A DNA stretch of 64,000 nt from Neobacillus mesonae (GCA_023715865.1 JAMBOW010000003.1:186001-250000), one strand, 5' to 3'. Positions 1 to 8,960 are shown, counted from the stretch's first letter. Program-made: numbers and translations. Notes: generated from the sequence alone by a model not told the origin.

Positions 1-1
1 G

Positions 2-391
2 GGCATCGGTGACGTTCTGCTGGCTTGGGAGAATGAAGCTTTGCTGTCGATTAAAGAGCTGGGTCCGGATAAGTTCGACATTGTTTATCCTTCGGTCAGC
101 ATTCTGGCTGAGCCGCCTGTAGCTGTTGTAGACAAGAATGTAGATAAGAAAGGAACGCGAGAAGCGGCAGAGGCTTATCTCGAGTATTTGTACAGCGAAG
201 AAGGACAGAAGATTGCTGCCGAGAACTACTACCGTCCTACGCTTGATACTGTTGCTGAACAATACAAAGAAAACTTCCCTGAATTAGAGCTGTTTACATT
301 GCAGGATGTATTCGGTACATGGAGAGAAACGCAAGAGAAGCATTTCAGTGAGGATGGGGTATTCTCGCAAATTTATACTCCAGGCAGCTAA
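2..391 (+). CDS. sbp: Sulfate-binding protein of sulfate ABC transporter, C-terminal part (5' end outside window)
   Basis: The open frame runs in from the left edge, so only about 129 C-terminal residues are present. The first residues, GIGDVLLAWENEA, match the sulfate-binding protein signature that helps form the anion pocket, and the segment PVAVVDKNVDKKGTREAAEAYLEYL is the typical lobe region before the C-terminal helix ending in YRPT. In this family the mature protein sits outside the membrane as a lipoprotein and hands sulfate or thiosulfate to the CysT/CysW channel. The two permease genes follow directly after a gap of about 150 bases, which supports the assignment. The N-terminus, signal peptide and any upstream ATPase gene cannot be seen. 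Confidence in the family is high. Confidence 0.93.
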   Translation, partial: GIGDVLLAWENEALLSIKELGPDKFDIVYPSVSILAEPPVAVVDKNVDKKGTREAAEAYLEYLYSEEGQKIAAENYYRPTLDTVAEQYKENFPELELFTLQDVFGTWRETQEKHFSEDGVFSQIYTPGS

Positions 392-540
392 TACCCCATA
401 AGGTATTTCTCGGTGTTGCTCGCAGGAGTAATACTCAAGTAGCAGTAACGATTAGACAGCGTTTTTCAAAAGCATTGCAGCCACAAAAGACTAGGTACTG
501 CCGACCGGGGACAGCCGGAGGCATGAAGGGATGAGTAAGT

Positions 541-1377
541 ATGAGCAGGGCAGGAACGGCCCGGGTTAGAGTACTTCCGGGTTTTGGGATAAATATGGGT
601 TTTACCGTTTTGTATTTGAGCCTGGTTGTCTTGATTCCACTTGCAGCACTGCTGTTTAATTCAACAGGACTTACTTGGGCTAAGTTTGGTGAGATGGCTA
701 CGGATCCACGAATTCTGGCCTCCTTTAGAGTCAGCTTCACTACTGCGGGGCTTGCAGCCTTTGTTAACTTATTCCTAGGATTGCTTCTAGCCTGGGTACT
801 GGTGCGTTACGAATTTCCCGGAAAAAAAATATTCGATGCCATCATTGATTTGCCGTTCGCGCTTCCTACCGCGGTTGCAGGGGTAGCTCTAACTGCCCTG
901 TATTCACCGAATGGATGGATTGGTCAAATCTTCGAACCTCTTGGTATTCGAATTGCCTTTTCACAGCTGGGAATTACGCTTGCGCTCATGTTTATAGGTA
1001 TTCCTTTTGTTGTACGTACCGTCCAGCCTGTGTTGGCGGAGCTTGAAAAAGATGTTGAGGAAGCAGCCGCTACCCTGGGAGCTGGAAGGTGGCTGACTTT
1101 CCGAAAAGTCATTTTGCCAGACCTTATTCCTCCACTGCTTACCGGTTTTGCTCTTGCTTTTGCAAGAGGAATCGGTGAATACGGCTCAGTTGTGTTCATC
1201 TCGGGTAACATGCCGATGAAGACGGAGATTGCTCCGCTCCTCATCATGACACAGCTGGAGCGTTTCGATTATGCAGGAGCAACGGCTGTTGCGCTGCTGC
1301 TGCTTATCGTCTCCTTTGTTCTGTTGTTTCTCATTAATTCACTACAGCGATGGAGCCGGAAAACATCCCGCAGATAG
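541..1377 (+). CDS. cysT: Sulfate ABC transporter permease CysT
   Basis: This 278-residue integral membrane protein forms half of the sulfate/thiosulfate channel. It has about six hydrophobic segments and the cytoplasmic EAA loop, here [12 protein letters not shown] followed by [10 protein letters not shown] at about residues 172-198, which docks on the ATPase subunit. Length matches the CysT family (about 270-290). The chosen ATG is preceded by an AAGGG-like sequence; the other nearby ATG at 531 is out of frame and closes quickly. It lies between sbp and cysW in the usual order, 12 bases upstream of cysW, so the genes are probably cotranscribed. A distinction from molybdate permease ModB rests on the neighbouring Sbp and CysW. 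Confidence 0.92.
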   Translation: MSRAGTARVRVLPGFGINMGFTVLYLSLVVLIPLAALLFNSTGLTWAKFGEMATDPRILASFRVSFTTAGLAAFVNLFLGLLLAWVLVRYEFPGKKIFDAIIDLPFALPTAVAGVALTALYSPNGWIGQIFEPLGIRIAFSQLGITLALMFIGIPFVVRTVQPVLAELEKDVEEAAATLGAGRWLTFRKVILPDLIPPLLTGFALAFARGIGEYGSVVFISGNMPMKTEIAPLLIMTQLERFDYAGATAVALLLLIVSFVLLFLINSLQRWSRKTSRR

Positions 1378-1389
1378 GAGGAATATAAC

Positions 1390-2253
1390 ATGGCAGGAAC
1401 TGTACCTTTAGGAGCTGGCGCTCGGACGAATACGAGACACTCTCAAGCAACGACAGAAGCACCATGGGTGAAATGGGTTCTTATAGGGGTGGCCATACTC
1501 GTTATGGGCTGGATGCTTATTTTACCTCTCGTAATCGTTATTACCGAAGCATTGAAGCAAGGCATGGGCGTATTTTTTGCAGCACTTTCTGACCCTGATG
1601 CACTCGCTGCCCTCAGGCTTACACTGCTCGTGGCGTTAATTACCGTACCGCTGAATACCATTTTTGGAGTGGCGGCAGCCTGGGTCATTACTAAATTCCA
1701 ATTTCGAGGAAAAGGCTTGCTTATCACGTTAATTGACCTGCCCTTTTCAATTTCCCCGGTTGTCGGCGGTCTGATGTTCGTTCTCGTCTTCGGAGCAAAT
1801 GGCTGGTTCGGACCCTTGCTTGAATCGTGGGATATGAAGATTATTTTTGCAGTTCCAGGCATTGTGCTCGCGACCTTATTTATTACCTTTCCATTTGTGG
1901 CACGCGAGCTTATTCCACTGATGGAGGATCAAGGAACCCAGGAGGAAGAAGCTGCTGTTATGCTGGGAGCTAAGGGATGGAGAGTATTTTTCAAGGTTAC
2001 GCTTCCCAATATTAAGTGGGGGCTGCTCTATGGAGTTATTTTGTGTAATGCAAGGGCGATGGGCGAATTTGGAGCGGTATCGGTCGTATCCGGTCATATT
2101 CGCGGACTAACGAACACTTTACCTCTCCACGTAGAGATTTTGTATAACGAGTATCAGTTTTCCGCTTCATTTGCGGTTGCATCCCTGTTGCTCGTGCTCG
2201 CCCTGATCACGCTGCTTCTAAAAAGCTGGTTCACGAGGGAAGGGACGCATTAG
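1390..2253 (+). CDS. cysW: Sulfate ABC transporter permease CysW
   Basis: This is the second membrane subunit of the sulfate transporter, 287 residues, starting at ATG after the spacer of a GGAGG site (TAGGAGGAATATAAC). An extended cytoplasmic N-terminus of about 30 residues is followed by about six membrane segments. The EAA loop reads [19 protein letters not shown] at about residues 183-201. CysT and CysW pair as a heterodimer and need a CysA-type ATPase; no ATPase gene lies downstream, so it must be upstream of the window or elsewhere on the chromosome. The next gene is a YezD-like gene rather than cysA. Confidence is high from sequence and context. Confidence 0.92.
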   Translation: MAGTVPLGAGARTNTRHSQATTEAPWVKWVLIGVAILVMGWMLILPLVIVITEALKQGMGVFFAALSDPDALAALRLTLLVALITVPLNTIFGVAAAWVITKFQFRGKGLLITLIDLPFSISPVVGGLMFVLVFGANGWFGPLLESWDMKIIFAVPGIVLATLFITFPFVARELIPLMEDQGTQEEEAAVMLGAKGWRVFFKVTLPNIKWGLLYGVILCNARAMGEFGAVSVVSGHIRGLTNTLPLHVEILYNEYQFSASFAVASLLLVLALITLLLKSWFTREGTH

Positions 2254-2347
2254 AGCTTGACGTGAGGGATGTACCTGCATCATTTATAAGTAGGTTTGAA
2301 TAATAAGCAGGGTACACTTTGGCCCGATTTAACAGGAGGCGTTAGTA

Positions 2348-2605
2348 ATGACTAAACCGCTAAAAGTCGATGAGGTGTGGATGGATCGTATTGCCGGCTT
2401 GCTGAATGAGATGGAATTTGGCTCACTTTCTATCATTGTACATGAAGGACAAATTGTGCAGATGGAGCGTACAGAACGCAAACGTTATGAAAACACATCT
2501 TCAAATGTCTCTAAATCGGGTAAGGCACGAGGTTCTTCTGCAGGCAGCACTGCGGGCCAAATTTCGAGCGGTCCGAGAGCATTGCGCAAATCAGGCTCTT
2601 CTTAA
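2348..2605 (+). CDS. YezD-like small protein (DUF2292)
   Basis: An 85-residue soluble protein whose first 50 residues (DEVWMDRIAGLLNEMEFGSL, then IIVHEGQIVQMERTERKRY) resemble the DUF2292/YezD family. The remaining tail is Ser/Gly/Ala-rich and basic, probably disordered. It starts at ATG behind AACAGGAGGCGTTAGTA. The molecular role of the family is unknown; from general knowledge, members often sit next to sulfate uptake or assimilation genes, and that is the case here, right after cysW. An imperfect hairpin (about 2271-2315) lies between cysW and this gene. A strong terminator follows, so it is likely the last gene of the sulfate unit. The family call is by recall of its pattern. Confidence 0.75.
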   Translation: MTKPLKVDEVWMDRIAGLLNEMEFGSLSIIVHEGQIVQMERTERKRYENTSSNVSKSGKARGSSAGSTAGQISSGPRALRKSGSS

Positions 2606-2630
2606 GTTAATATGAATCTATTTAAATGAA

Positions 2631-2670
2631 ATAAGCAGTCCTCTTGTTATCAGGCAAGAGGACTGCTTAT
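2631..2670. terminator. Bidirectional intrinsic terminator
   Basis: A perfect 16-bp inverted repeat (ATAAGCAGTCCTCTTG and its complement) with an 8-base loop separates the end of the sulfate unit from the convergent minus-strand membrane protein gene, whose stop is six bases further on. The stem is strong; U-tracts on both sides are short. Confidence 0.8.
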
Positions 2671-2675
2671 TTATG

Positions 2676-3536
2676 TTACGAATGATTCAGCTGGGAATCC
2701 GGTGTATCAGATGCTCCAAACTGTCCTGCATAAGGCCGTTCTTTACGGGAAGGCGGTTTGCTCCATTTGAATCCTAGCAGGAACAAGACCAGCTGTGCTG
2801 TCAAAACATAAGGTGCGGCTGCAAGCCCCATAAGATGGAATAGAGAAGCAAGGATAATGAGTAATGTCAGCATATAAGTTATGATCCCAGAGACCGTACG
2901 CGGCTTCATCAAGATGAGAATGTACACGTAAGCTATAGAGATCAATCCGGAGATAAGTCTTGCAGCCAGCAGTACCCATTCCCATGCCGAGGCATTTGCC
3001 AGGATATCTCTCGCACCTGCCATAAACTGATATAGCAGCAGAGCAATGCCCACTGCCGCGAGGGGAGCGAATAACGGCTGAATAATCTGCCACAACGCTT
3101 GTCCCCACTTTGGTGAATGTACAGAAGAAAAAAGCAGATTTCGCTCCCCAGTAAGCCGAGTCATTTCACGATCTAGAGACCGTGAAAGCAAGCTGAGACC
3201 TGCTTCGTCTCCTTCTGCAAGACAGGCCTGAATCTGCTCTCGCAAATGCGGTGTCAGGCAGGGTGCAGATTTGCTTTCTTGAAGAGCGAGGATAAGTGCT
3301 CCATGAAGCGGCTCTCCAGGGAGACCGTCATGCTTCAGTCCAAGTGTCAGCTGTCCAGCGAGCTTGGAATAGGTGTAGAGCGTATCCTGAAGCTCATCCA
3401 TGCGTCTATACTTGCTCTGTCGCAGACTGGATGCATGATATATGTAGAGCCACAGCAGCAGCACAATAAAAAAGGCGGCAATAACAATCGTCTGAGCAGA
3501 CAGCGGGATGCCATCGATGAGGATTGTAGTGATCAG
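2676..3536 (-). CDS. Membrane protein of unknown function, probable CTG start
   Basis: I do not recognise this protein. It has an N-terminal hydrophobic segment (AQTIVIAAFFIVLLLWLYIYHA), a soluble domain of about 110 residues with charged helices, then three or four hydrophobic segments and a short polar tail. The first conventional start in frame is GTG at 3464, which would cut into the first membrane segment and has no ribosome binding site. The frame stays open upstream to a perfect AAAGGAGG (about 3544-3551), seven bases before a CTG at 3536. I therefore propose CTG as start, giving 286 residues. Confidence that it is a real gene is good; the start is inferred and the function unknown. 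Confidence 0.65.
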   Translation of the reverse strand: MITTILIDGIPLSAQTIVIAAFFIVLLLWLYIYHASSLRQSKYRRMDELQDTLYTYSKLAGQLTLGLKHDGLPGEPLHGALILALQESKSAPCLTPHLREQIQACLAEGDEAGLSLLSRSLDREMTRLTGERNLLFSSVHSPKWGQALWQIIQPLFAPLAAVGIALLLYQFMAGARDILANASAWEWVLLAARLISGLISIAYVYILILMKPRTVSGIITYMLTLLIILASLFHLMGLAAAPYVLTAQLVLFLLGFKWSKPPSRKERPYAGQFGASDTPDSQLNHS

Positions 3537-3737
3537 GCTTCTCCCTCCTTTACATTAAGCGATACCTCTTTTCACTATTGCATATGAACCCCGGGTTTTC
3601 AAGTCGAAAGAGGCGGCTTGGAATAAATTAATCATATAAGATAAATAGATTAGAACACGCGTTTTCCTTTTCTCTATTTTTAACCTAAAATAAATGAGTA
3701 TTATTATGGAAAAACTAATAAGGGAGTACGACTCCAA

Positions 3738-4166
3738 ATGAACCGAAAAGGGGTAGACTTTTACATGGAAATCATTCATCAAATCCCTTCGCCGCAAGAC
3801 TATTTAAATCTGCGCAAAGCTGCGGGCTTGAGCGAGATGAGCCTTGCTGGCGCAGAGAAGGGGCTGCCTAATACACTATTCGCGGTAAGTCTATTAGAGA
3901 AAGGAAGTCTGATCGGGATGGGGCGGGTTGTCGGTGACGCCGGCTTGCAGTATTTGGTTACGGATATTGCCGTTCATCCGGACCATCAAGGGAAAGGATA
4001 CGGCAAGACTATTATGACAGAAATCAGGAATTATTTAGATCATCATGTTCCTGAAAAAGGATTAGTATCTTTACTGGCGGATATACCTGCTGACCGTTTA
4101 TATGAGCAGTTCGGATTTACTCATGCAGCTCCTCAGTCCCAGGGCATGTATTGGAAGAATAAATAG
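3738..4166 (+). CDS. GNAT family N-acetyltransferase
   Basis: This small cytoplasmic enzyme of up to 142 residues has the GNAT fold. The acetyl-CoA pyrophosphate-binding loop is clear: VTDIAVHPDHQGKGYGKTIM contains the Q/R-x-x-G-x-G/A signature as QGKGYG. The C-terminal strand-helix part (RLYEQFGFTHAAPQSQGMYW) is also typical. The acceptor substrate cannot be told. Two starts are possible: ATG at 3738, or ATG at 3765 behind AAAAGGGG, which gives 133 residues and begins MEIIHQIPS, a natural N-terminus for this family. The gene stands alone between a minus-strand membrane protein and a terminator. Confidence 0.85.
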   Translation: MNRKGVDFYMEIIHQIPSPQDYLNLRKAAGLSEMSLAGAEKGLPNTLFAVSLLEKGSLIGMGRVVGDAGLQYLVTDIAVHPDHQGKGYGKTIMTEIRNYLDHHVPEKGLVSLLADIPADRLYEQFGFTHAAPQSQGMYWKNK

Positions 4167-4257
4167 AAGAATATGGGAAATAGACCTTGGGTTGAATTGA
4201 CAAACGGAATTTACTATGAAAAGATGATAGTTATATAGATTGGATGCCAGCTGTAGC

Positions 4258-4312
4258 GGCCCCTTGGTACTCTGATGGATCATTCAGATGCGTAAAGGAG
4301 GCCCTTTTTTTT
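4258..4312 (+). terminator. Intrinsic terminator after the acetyltransferase gene
   Basis: GGCCCCTT (4258-4265) pairs with AAGG-A-GGCC (4295-4303), with an inner TCTGA/TCAGA stem, and is followed at once by C plus eight T. It lies about 90 bases after the acetyltransferase stop and ahead of a separate promoter for threonine synthase. A T-box was considered and rejected. Confidence 0.7.
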
Positions 4313-4316
4313 AAAG

Positions 4317-4345
4317 TTGATTGAAGATTCCGACCGTTTTATCAT
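4317..4345 (+). promoter_or_regulatory. Putative sigma-A promoter for threonine synthase
   Basis: TTGATT (4317-4322), a 17-base spacer and TATCAT (4340-4345) fit a vegetative promoter directly after the preceding terminator. It would start transcription near 4352, about 130 bases before the gene. Confidence 0.5.
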
Positions 4346-4484
4346 ACAAACCCGATTATTGTTTTTTTGGATATCGCTCCTTCTTCCTTTATTAAACAGC
4401 CGGTGGACAATTTGTTAGTTGAAGGAAGTACCAGCCTTTTCACATCACTTAGGTATTAAAAAAAGTGAGGAGATGTATGTTCAT

Positions 4485-5708
4485 ATGGCACAGTACAGCT
4501 ATTTAAGTCATTTGGAATGTCCGAAGTGCGGCCTTATCTATCATACAACTGGAGTTCAGCAGCTGTGTAGTTGCGGATCTCCGCTAACAGCGAGGTATGA
4601 TCTTGAAAGTCTGAAGAAGGAGTGGACCCCTGATTCCTTGCAGGGGCGGGAGATGAATTTATGGCGCTACCATGAATTACTGCCAGTGCGGGAACCGGAG
4701 CATGTGATTACTCTGGGGGAAGGAATGACTCCTCTGCTGCGCATGCCAAGCTTAGGGATGGATATGGCTATCCCTCATCTTTATATGAAGGATGAAGGTT
4801 TAACGCCGAGCGGATCCTTTAAAGCTCGAGGTGCTGCTGTAGGTGTATCTAAGGCAAAAGAGCTGGGTGTTTCGAAATTTGCGATGCCGACGAATGGGAA
4901 TGCTGGTGCGGCCTGGTCCTTATATGCGGCACGTGCAGGAATACAAGCGACCATTGTCATGCCTGTTGATGCACCATCCATTACTCGTAATGAATGCATC
5001 GCAGCAGGTGCGGATTTATATCTGGTCAACGGACTAATTAGCGATGCAGGCAAAATTGTTGCGGATAAAGTGAAGACAGAGGGTATTTACGATGCCTCGA
5101 CACTCAAAGAGCCCTATCGGATTGAGGGCAAGAAGACGATGGGGCTTGAGATTGTCGAGCAGATGGGCTGGACCATGCCGGATGTTATTCTGTATCCTAC
5201 CGGCGGCGGTGTTGGATTGATCGGCATCTACAAAGGTCTTATGGAGCTTCAGGAGCTTGGCTTTATATCTGGACGTCTGCCGAAGCTGGTCGCTGTGCAA
5301 GCTGCGGGCTGTGCTCCTATCGTTAGGGCATGGGAGCAAAACGCCGACGAATCCGAGTTCTGGGCGAATTCGGAAACGATAGCGTTTGGCATTAACGTTC
5401 CCAAAGCGATTGGAGATTTCATGGTCCTTGATGCTATTTACAAGACAGGCGGAGCAGCCATTGCTGTATCAGAGGAGGATATCCTCATTGAGCAGCGGCG
5501 GGCTGCGCAACTGGAGGGATCATTTGTCTGCCCAGAGGGCGCTGCTGCTTTTGCCGCTGCGCGTATACTTCGGGCTAACGGATGGATTGAGGACAATGAG
5601 AAGGTCGTTGTGCTCAATACCGGCTCAGGATTGAAGTATCCGGAAACAATTACCGGAGATGTTCCGGTACTAAGTCCGGGTGACTCCATTCCAAAAGCAG
5701 TGACGTAA
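4485..5708 (+). CDS. Threonine synthase family PLP enzyme with N-terminal zinc ribbon
   Basis: Predicted to convert O-phosphohomoserine to threonine using pyridoxal phosphate. From the chosen start it has 407 residues. The N-terminus carries a zinc ribbon (C12-P-K-C15 and C28-S-C30), followed by a fold-type II PLP domain: SGSFKARG contains the Schiff-base lysine near residue 113, and PTGGGVGLIG near 238-247 is the phosphate-binding glycine loop. The frame is open from 4419, but MAQYSYLSHLECPKCG from the ATG at 4485 is the natural start, with GAGGAG about 12 bases upstream; ATG at 4473 abuts that site. No hom or thrB gene is adjacent, so it may be a second, stand-alone threonine synthase or a related ammonia-lyase-like enzyme. 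Confidence 0.85.
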   Translation: MAQYSYLSHLECPKCGLIYHTTGVQQLCSCGSPLTARYDLESLKKEWTPDSLQGREMNLWRYHELLPVREPEHVITLGEGMTPLLRMPSLGMDMAIPHLYMKDEGLTPSGSFKARGAAVGVSKAKELGVSKFAMPTNGNAGAAWSLYAARAGIQATIVMPVDAPSITRNECIAAGADLYLVNGLISDAGKIVADKVKTEGIYDASTLKEPYRIEGKKTMGLEIVEQMGWTMPDVILYPTGGGVGLIGIYKGLMELQELGFISGRLPKLVAVQAAGCAPIVRAWEQNADESEFWANSETIAFGINVPKAIGDFMVLDAIYKTGGAAIAVSEEDILIEQRRAAQLEGSFVCPEGAAAFAAARILRANGWIEDNEKVVVLNTGSGLKYPETITGDVPVLSPGDSIPKAVT

Positions 5709-5734
5709 TCGGAATTATAGATATAATAAAGAAT

Positions 5735-5776
5735 AGAAAGCCATCTTGTTCCGCCAGGGGCAGGGTGGCTTTTCTT
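5735..5776 (+). terminator. Intrinsic terminator after threonine synthase
   Basis: AGAAAGCCATC pairs with GGTGGCTTTTCT across an 18-base loop, with one mismatch, and ends in a T-rich run. Confidence 0.65.
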
Positions 5777-5888
5777 GCGAGTAGAGGAGTAGAGCTCGAT
5801 ATATCTGTTTAACGTTTTAAGAAACGGCTAATCTGATTAATATAGAGTAGAGCACGCAAGTACAGAACAGAAATGGAGATTATAATTG

Positions 5889-6521
5889 ATGAGTATAGCT
5901 TTATTTGGTGCAACAGGAACAATTGGACAGGCGATTTTGGAGGAAGCATCGAGACGAAATATGACGGTGACTGCGATTGTACGCAACCGGTTTAAATTCA
6001 ATGAGAAGCGAGACGGACTGACCATTGTTGAGGGAGATATCTTAAGACCTGAATCCGTTGCTGAGGCTGTAAAAGGACATGACGTTGTCATCAGTGCATA
6101 TGGTCCTAAATTTGGAGAAGAAGAAGAGCTGCTTGAGGCGGCACGGTCGCTGGTAGAAGGCGTTCGAAACAGCGGAGTTCAGCGGCTTCTTGTCGTTGGC
6201 GGTGCAGGGAGTCTATTAACAGAAAGCGGTGTGCCGCTTATGGAGACGGCAGGGTTCCCGGAAGAGGTAAAACCCCTTGCACTCGCACATCGGGATGCGT
6301 TTCATATTTATGAGGAATCTGATTTGGATTGGACATATCTGAGTCCGGCAGCAACGATTGAGCCAGGGCGCCGAACAGGCAATTTCCGTATCGGAATGGA
6401 CCGCTTGATCTTAGATGAAGCAGGACAAAGCCGAATCTCAGTCGAAGATTATGCTGCTGCACTCTTGGATGAGGTGGATGATCCTTATTTCAGCCGCTCT
6501 AGATTTACGGTAGCTTATTAA
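5889..6521 (+). CDS. NAD(P)-binding oxidoreductase, NmrA/SDR-like
   Basis: A 210-residue Rossmann-fold protein. The N-terminal dinucleotide-binding motif is ALFGATGTIGQAIL (GxxGxxG), and the second strand carries VTAIVRN, where the Arg commonly selects NADP. Later parts (VEGDILRPESVAEAVKGHDVVISAYG) match the family sometimes called NAD(P)H-binding or YwnB-like. No classical SDR YxxxK pair is seen, so this may bind cofactor without being a standard dehydrogenase. The start is ATG at 5889 behind GGAGA; a TTG three bases earlier is also possible. The gene is monocistronic, with terminators before and after it. The substrate is unknown. Confidence 0.82.
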   Translation: MSIALFGATGTIGQAILEEASRRNMTVTAIVRNRFKFNEKRDGLTIVEGDILRPESVAEAVKGHDVVISAYGPKFGEEEELLEAARSLVEGVRNSGVQRLLVVGGAGSLLTESGVPLMETAGFPEEVKPLALAHRDAFHIYEESDLDWTYLSPAATIEPGRRTGNFRIGMDRLILDEAGQSRISVEDYAAALLDEVDDPYFSRSRFTVAY

Positions 6522-6558
6522 CCGAATATATTTTGCAAAAAATTTCAGTCTTTAGTTC

Positions 6559-6590
6559 AGAGCGAGGTCTACATATCCTTCGCTCTTTTT
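6559..6590 (+). terminator. Intrinsic terminator
   Basis: AGAGCGAGG and CCTTCGCTCT form a stem with one bulge, followed by five T. It ends just before the ribosome binding site of the NAD(P)HX repair gene. Confidence 0.7.
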
Positions 6591-6607
6591 GTTAGGAGGG
6601 AAAAGGA

Positions 6608-8281
6608 ATGTATGTAGTAACAGCTCAGCAAATGAGAGAGCTGGACGAATGGGTGATTAAGAAAATAGGTGTTCCTTCCATAAGTCTAATGGAGAATGCG
6701 GGCAAGGCGCTGGCAGAAGAAGTAATCAAGCTGTGTCGTGAGAAACGGAATGCTGATAAAGACAGCAGCACCGTGCGCAGTCTCCTGCAGGAAAATGAGG
6801 AATTAAAGCGCAAAGTGTTTGAAAAGTGGAGGGGTGACAGAGGCACTCTGAGTACAGAGGTATCTCTCTCTGCAGCTGAACGAGCTAAGGAGCACTGGTA
6901 CATTCTTGTCGGAAAAGGTAATAACGGGGGCGATGGACTCGTGTGTGCCCGGCATTTGCAAGAGGCAGGAGTCAAGGTTACCGTTGTTTATGCTGTTCCT
7001 CCATCTGAGCTGCAGCAGGACGCTGCACTGGAAAGAGATGCTGCAAACGGTTTTGGGATCCGAGCGATCACCTATAACGAGAATGAGCCGGTATCCTTTC
7101 AGGACGGTACAGGCATTGTGGATGCTCTTCTCGGAACTGGAAGTACAGGAGCACCGCGGAAGGCTTATGCCGCCTTAATTAAAGAGGCTAATGAAAGCGG
7201 CCTTCCGATCGTTTCAGCAGACATCCCGAGCGGATTGAATGCCGATACGGGTGAGCTCTTCGATCCTCATATCCGTGCGGAGGTTACCGTATGCTTTGCC
7301 TTGTTGAAAAGAGGATTAACACAGTATCCCGGTGCAGAAGCTGCCGGCCGAATTGTTATCCGTTCCATCGGCATCCCGCTCCAGCTTGCTGGTGAAAAAG
7401 GTGTTTCCGTAAGAGTGCTCACAGAAGAGGTGCTGGAAGACAGGCTTGGGGTTGATCTTGCACTGCGCAGGTCAGGCGAGGGACATAAAGGCACTTATGG
7501 TCATGTGCTGCTTGCAGCCGGAACACTGGCTATGAGCGGGGCTGGTCTCATGAGTGCACGTGCCGCCCTGCGGGCAGGCTGCGGGCTTGCTACTTGGGCG
7601 CTGCCCTATGAGCTGATGCCACACGTTATAGGCAAGGTGCCTGAGCTGATGCTGGCTGATGCGGTCAGAGGAAGCGGCGGAGCTTGGACGGAAGAATCTG
7701 CAGAGACGATTATTCAGCTTGCGAAGGGTAAGGATGTGCTGGCAATTGGACCGGGGCTTGGCCGCTTTGACGGAGACACAAAGTGGCTGCGCCGGATATG
7801 CGAGGAATGCGATTTACCAATCGTTCTGGATGCTGATGCACTAAATATGGCAGCGGCAGAAGGGGAAGATTTCTTTCTGAATATATCCCGAACAGCACCC
7901 ATCGTCCTCACTCCACATCCTGGAGAGATGGGCCGTCTATTGGGGATTGCCACTAAAGAAGTGCAGAGAGACCGGATCACACATGCGTCCAGGTATGCTC
8001 AGGAGACAGGAGTGATTCTGGTGCTTAAAGGCTCACGAACAGTCGTCGCTGCTCCGTCAGGCGAAGTTTATATCAATATGACGGGACATCCGGGAATGGG
8101 AACTGGCGGGGCGGGCGACGTTCTAACCGGCATGATTGCAGGCCTGCTTGCACAGGGATGGGACGCAGAGCAGGCCGCAGCCTTAGGTGTATATCTGCAT
8201 GGACTGGCAGGAGAACGAGCCGCGTATGGGCGTTATCATCCAGGGGGTATTACAGCCGGAGATATTATCGAGGGATTGTAG
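6608..8281 (+). CDS. nnr: Bifunctional NAD(P)H-hydrate epimerase / ADP-dependent NAD(P)H-hydrate dehydratase
   Basis: This metabolite-repair enzyme reverses hydration damage to NADH and NADPH. The N-terminal YjeF-N domain (about residues 1-250) begins VVTAQQMRELD, has GKGNNGGDG near 101-109 and the later DALLGTGSTG loop; it interconverts the R and S hydrates. The C-terminal ribokinase-like domain (about 265-557) starts GHKGTYGHVLLAAG and has the catalytic GHPGMGTGGAGDVLTG loop, which uses ADP or ATP for dehydration. Relative to the usual layout, the region before GKGNNGG is about 40 residues longer, with a charged helical insert (about residues 38-95). Start ATG follows TTAGGAGGGAAAAGGA. The frame is intact and the assignment is strong. 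Confidence 0.93.
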   Translation: MYVVTAQQMRELDEWVIKKIGVPSISLMENAGKALAEEVIKLCREKRNADKDSSTVRSLLQENEELKRKVFEKWRGDRGTLSTEVSLSAAERAKEHWYILVGKGNNGGDGLVCARHLQEAGVKVTVVYAVPPSELQQDAALERDAANGFGIRAITYNENEPVSFQDGTGIVDALLGTGSTGAPRKAYAALIKEANESGLPIVSADIPSGLNADTGELFDPHIRAEVTVCFALLKRGLTQYPGAEAAGRIVIRSIGIPLQLAGEKGVSVRVLTEEVLEDRLGVDLALRRSGEGHKGTYGHVLLAAGTLAMSGAGLMSARAALRAGCGLATWALPYELMPHVIGKVPELMLADAVRGSGGAWTEESAETIIQLAKGKDVLAIGPGLGRFDGDTKWLRRICEECDLPIVLDADALNMAAAEGEDFFLNISRTAPIVLTPHPGEMGRLLGIATKEVQRDRITHASRYAQETGVILVLKGSRTVVAAPSGEVYINMTGHPGMGTGGAGDVLTGMIAGLLAQGWDAEQAAALGVYLHGLAGERAAYGRYHPGGITAGDIIEGL

Positions 8282-8305
8282 CATACCTGATGCAGGAGTG
8301 TTAGG

Positions 8306-8336
8306 TTGACAGCGGAAAGGGGGAGCATGTTACAAT
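8306..8336 (+). promoter_or_regulatory. Putative promoter of the flavin reductase gene
   Basis: TTGACA (8306-8311) and TACAAT (8331-8336) are good hexamers, but the 19-base spacer is long, so the call is tentative. It lies 70 bases before the preferred start. Confidence 0.4.
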
Positions 8337-8405
8337 ATACCAAGAAAATAAGTAGGAATTAACGATAGATTAGAAACATTAAAATACTTGCCAGAGGTGA
8401 AGAAA

Positions 8406-8960
8406 GTGGCCAAAATTGCAGTGATTAACGGAAGCCCTTCCCTAACTTCCCGAATTAATGCCGTTATTGAATATGCGGAAAGCCGTCTTAGGGAAGCCGG
8501 TTTTGAAGTAGAGCGAATCAACGTGGCGGAGCTCCCTCCAGAAGATCTGATTCATACGAAATTTGAGAGCGAGTCGATTGTAAAGGCTAACGGAATTGTA
8601 GCTGAAGCGGATGCGGTTATCGTGGCGAGCCCGGTGTATAAGGCGTCTTACACAGGCGTACTCAAGACTTTCCTTGATCTAGTTCCAGAACGCGGGCTTG
8701 CTGGCAAAACGATTCTTCCGCTCTTTATCGGGGGAAGCCTGGCACATCTTCTAACGATGGATTATGCACTTAAGCCAGTACTCTCCGTCTTGGGTGCACG
8801 TCATATTTTGGCCGGCGTTTATACGGTAGATGCACAGGTTGCACGCAATGACCAAGGGGGCCTTGATATAGCTCCGGAGCTTGTAGAACGGCTTCAATCC
8901 GGTATACAGGAATTTACTGAGGAAATCCAGCTTCGCGAGAACCAGAAGAACCTGAAATAA
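8406..8960 (+). CDS. ssuE: NADPH-dependent FMN reductase, SsuE-like
   Basis: A 184-residue flavodoxin-like reductase. From GTG at 8406 it begins MAKIAVINGSPSLTSRINAVI, the canonical start with the phosphate-binding GSPS loop; ASPVYKASYTGVLKTFLDLV near 80-100 and PLFIGGSLAHLLTMDYALKPVLSVLGA are the SsuE family blocks. SsuE proteins supply reduced FMN to alkanesulfonate monooxygenase SsuD or similar sulfur-scavenging oxygenases. No ssuD, ssuA or ssuC gene is next to it, so the partner is unknown. The frame opens earlier (TTG at 8388), but AGAGGTGA ends five bases before the GTG and decides the start. A terminator follows. Confidence 0.85.
   Translation: MAKIAVINGSPSLTSRINAVIEYAESRLREAGFEVERINVAELPPEDLIHTKFESESIVKANGIVAEADAVIVASPVYKASYTGVLKTFLDLVPERGLAGKTILPLFIGGSLAHLLTMDYALKPVLSVLGARHILAGVYTVDAQVARNDQGGLDIAPELVERLQSGIQEFTEEIQLRENQKNLK

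Noticed and set aside
4167-4484. Possible T-box leader before threonine synthase
   Set aside because: No T-box sequence (AGGGTGGNACCGCG) is present, the hairpin lies before, not after, the promoter of the gene, and it fits a plain terminator of the preceding gene.
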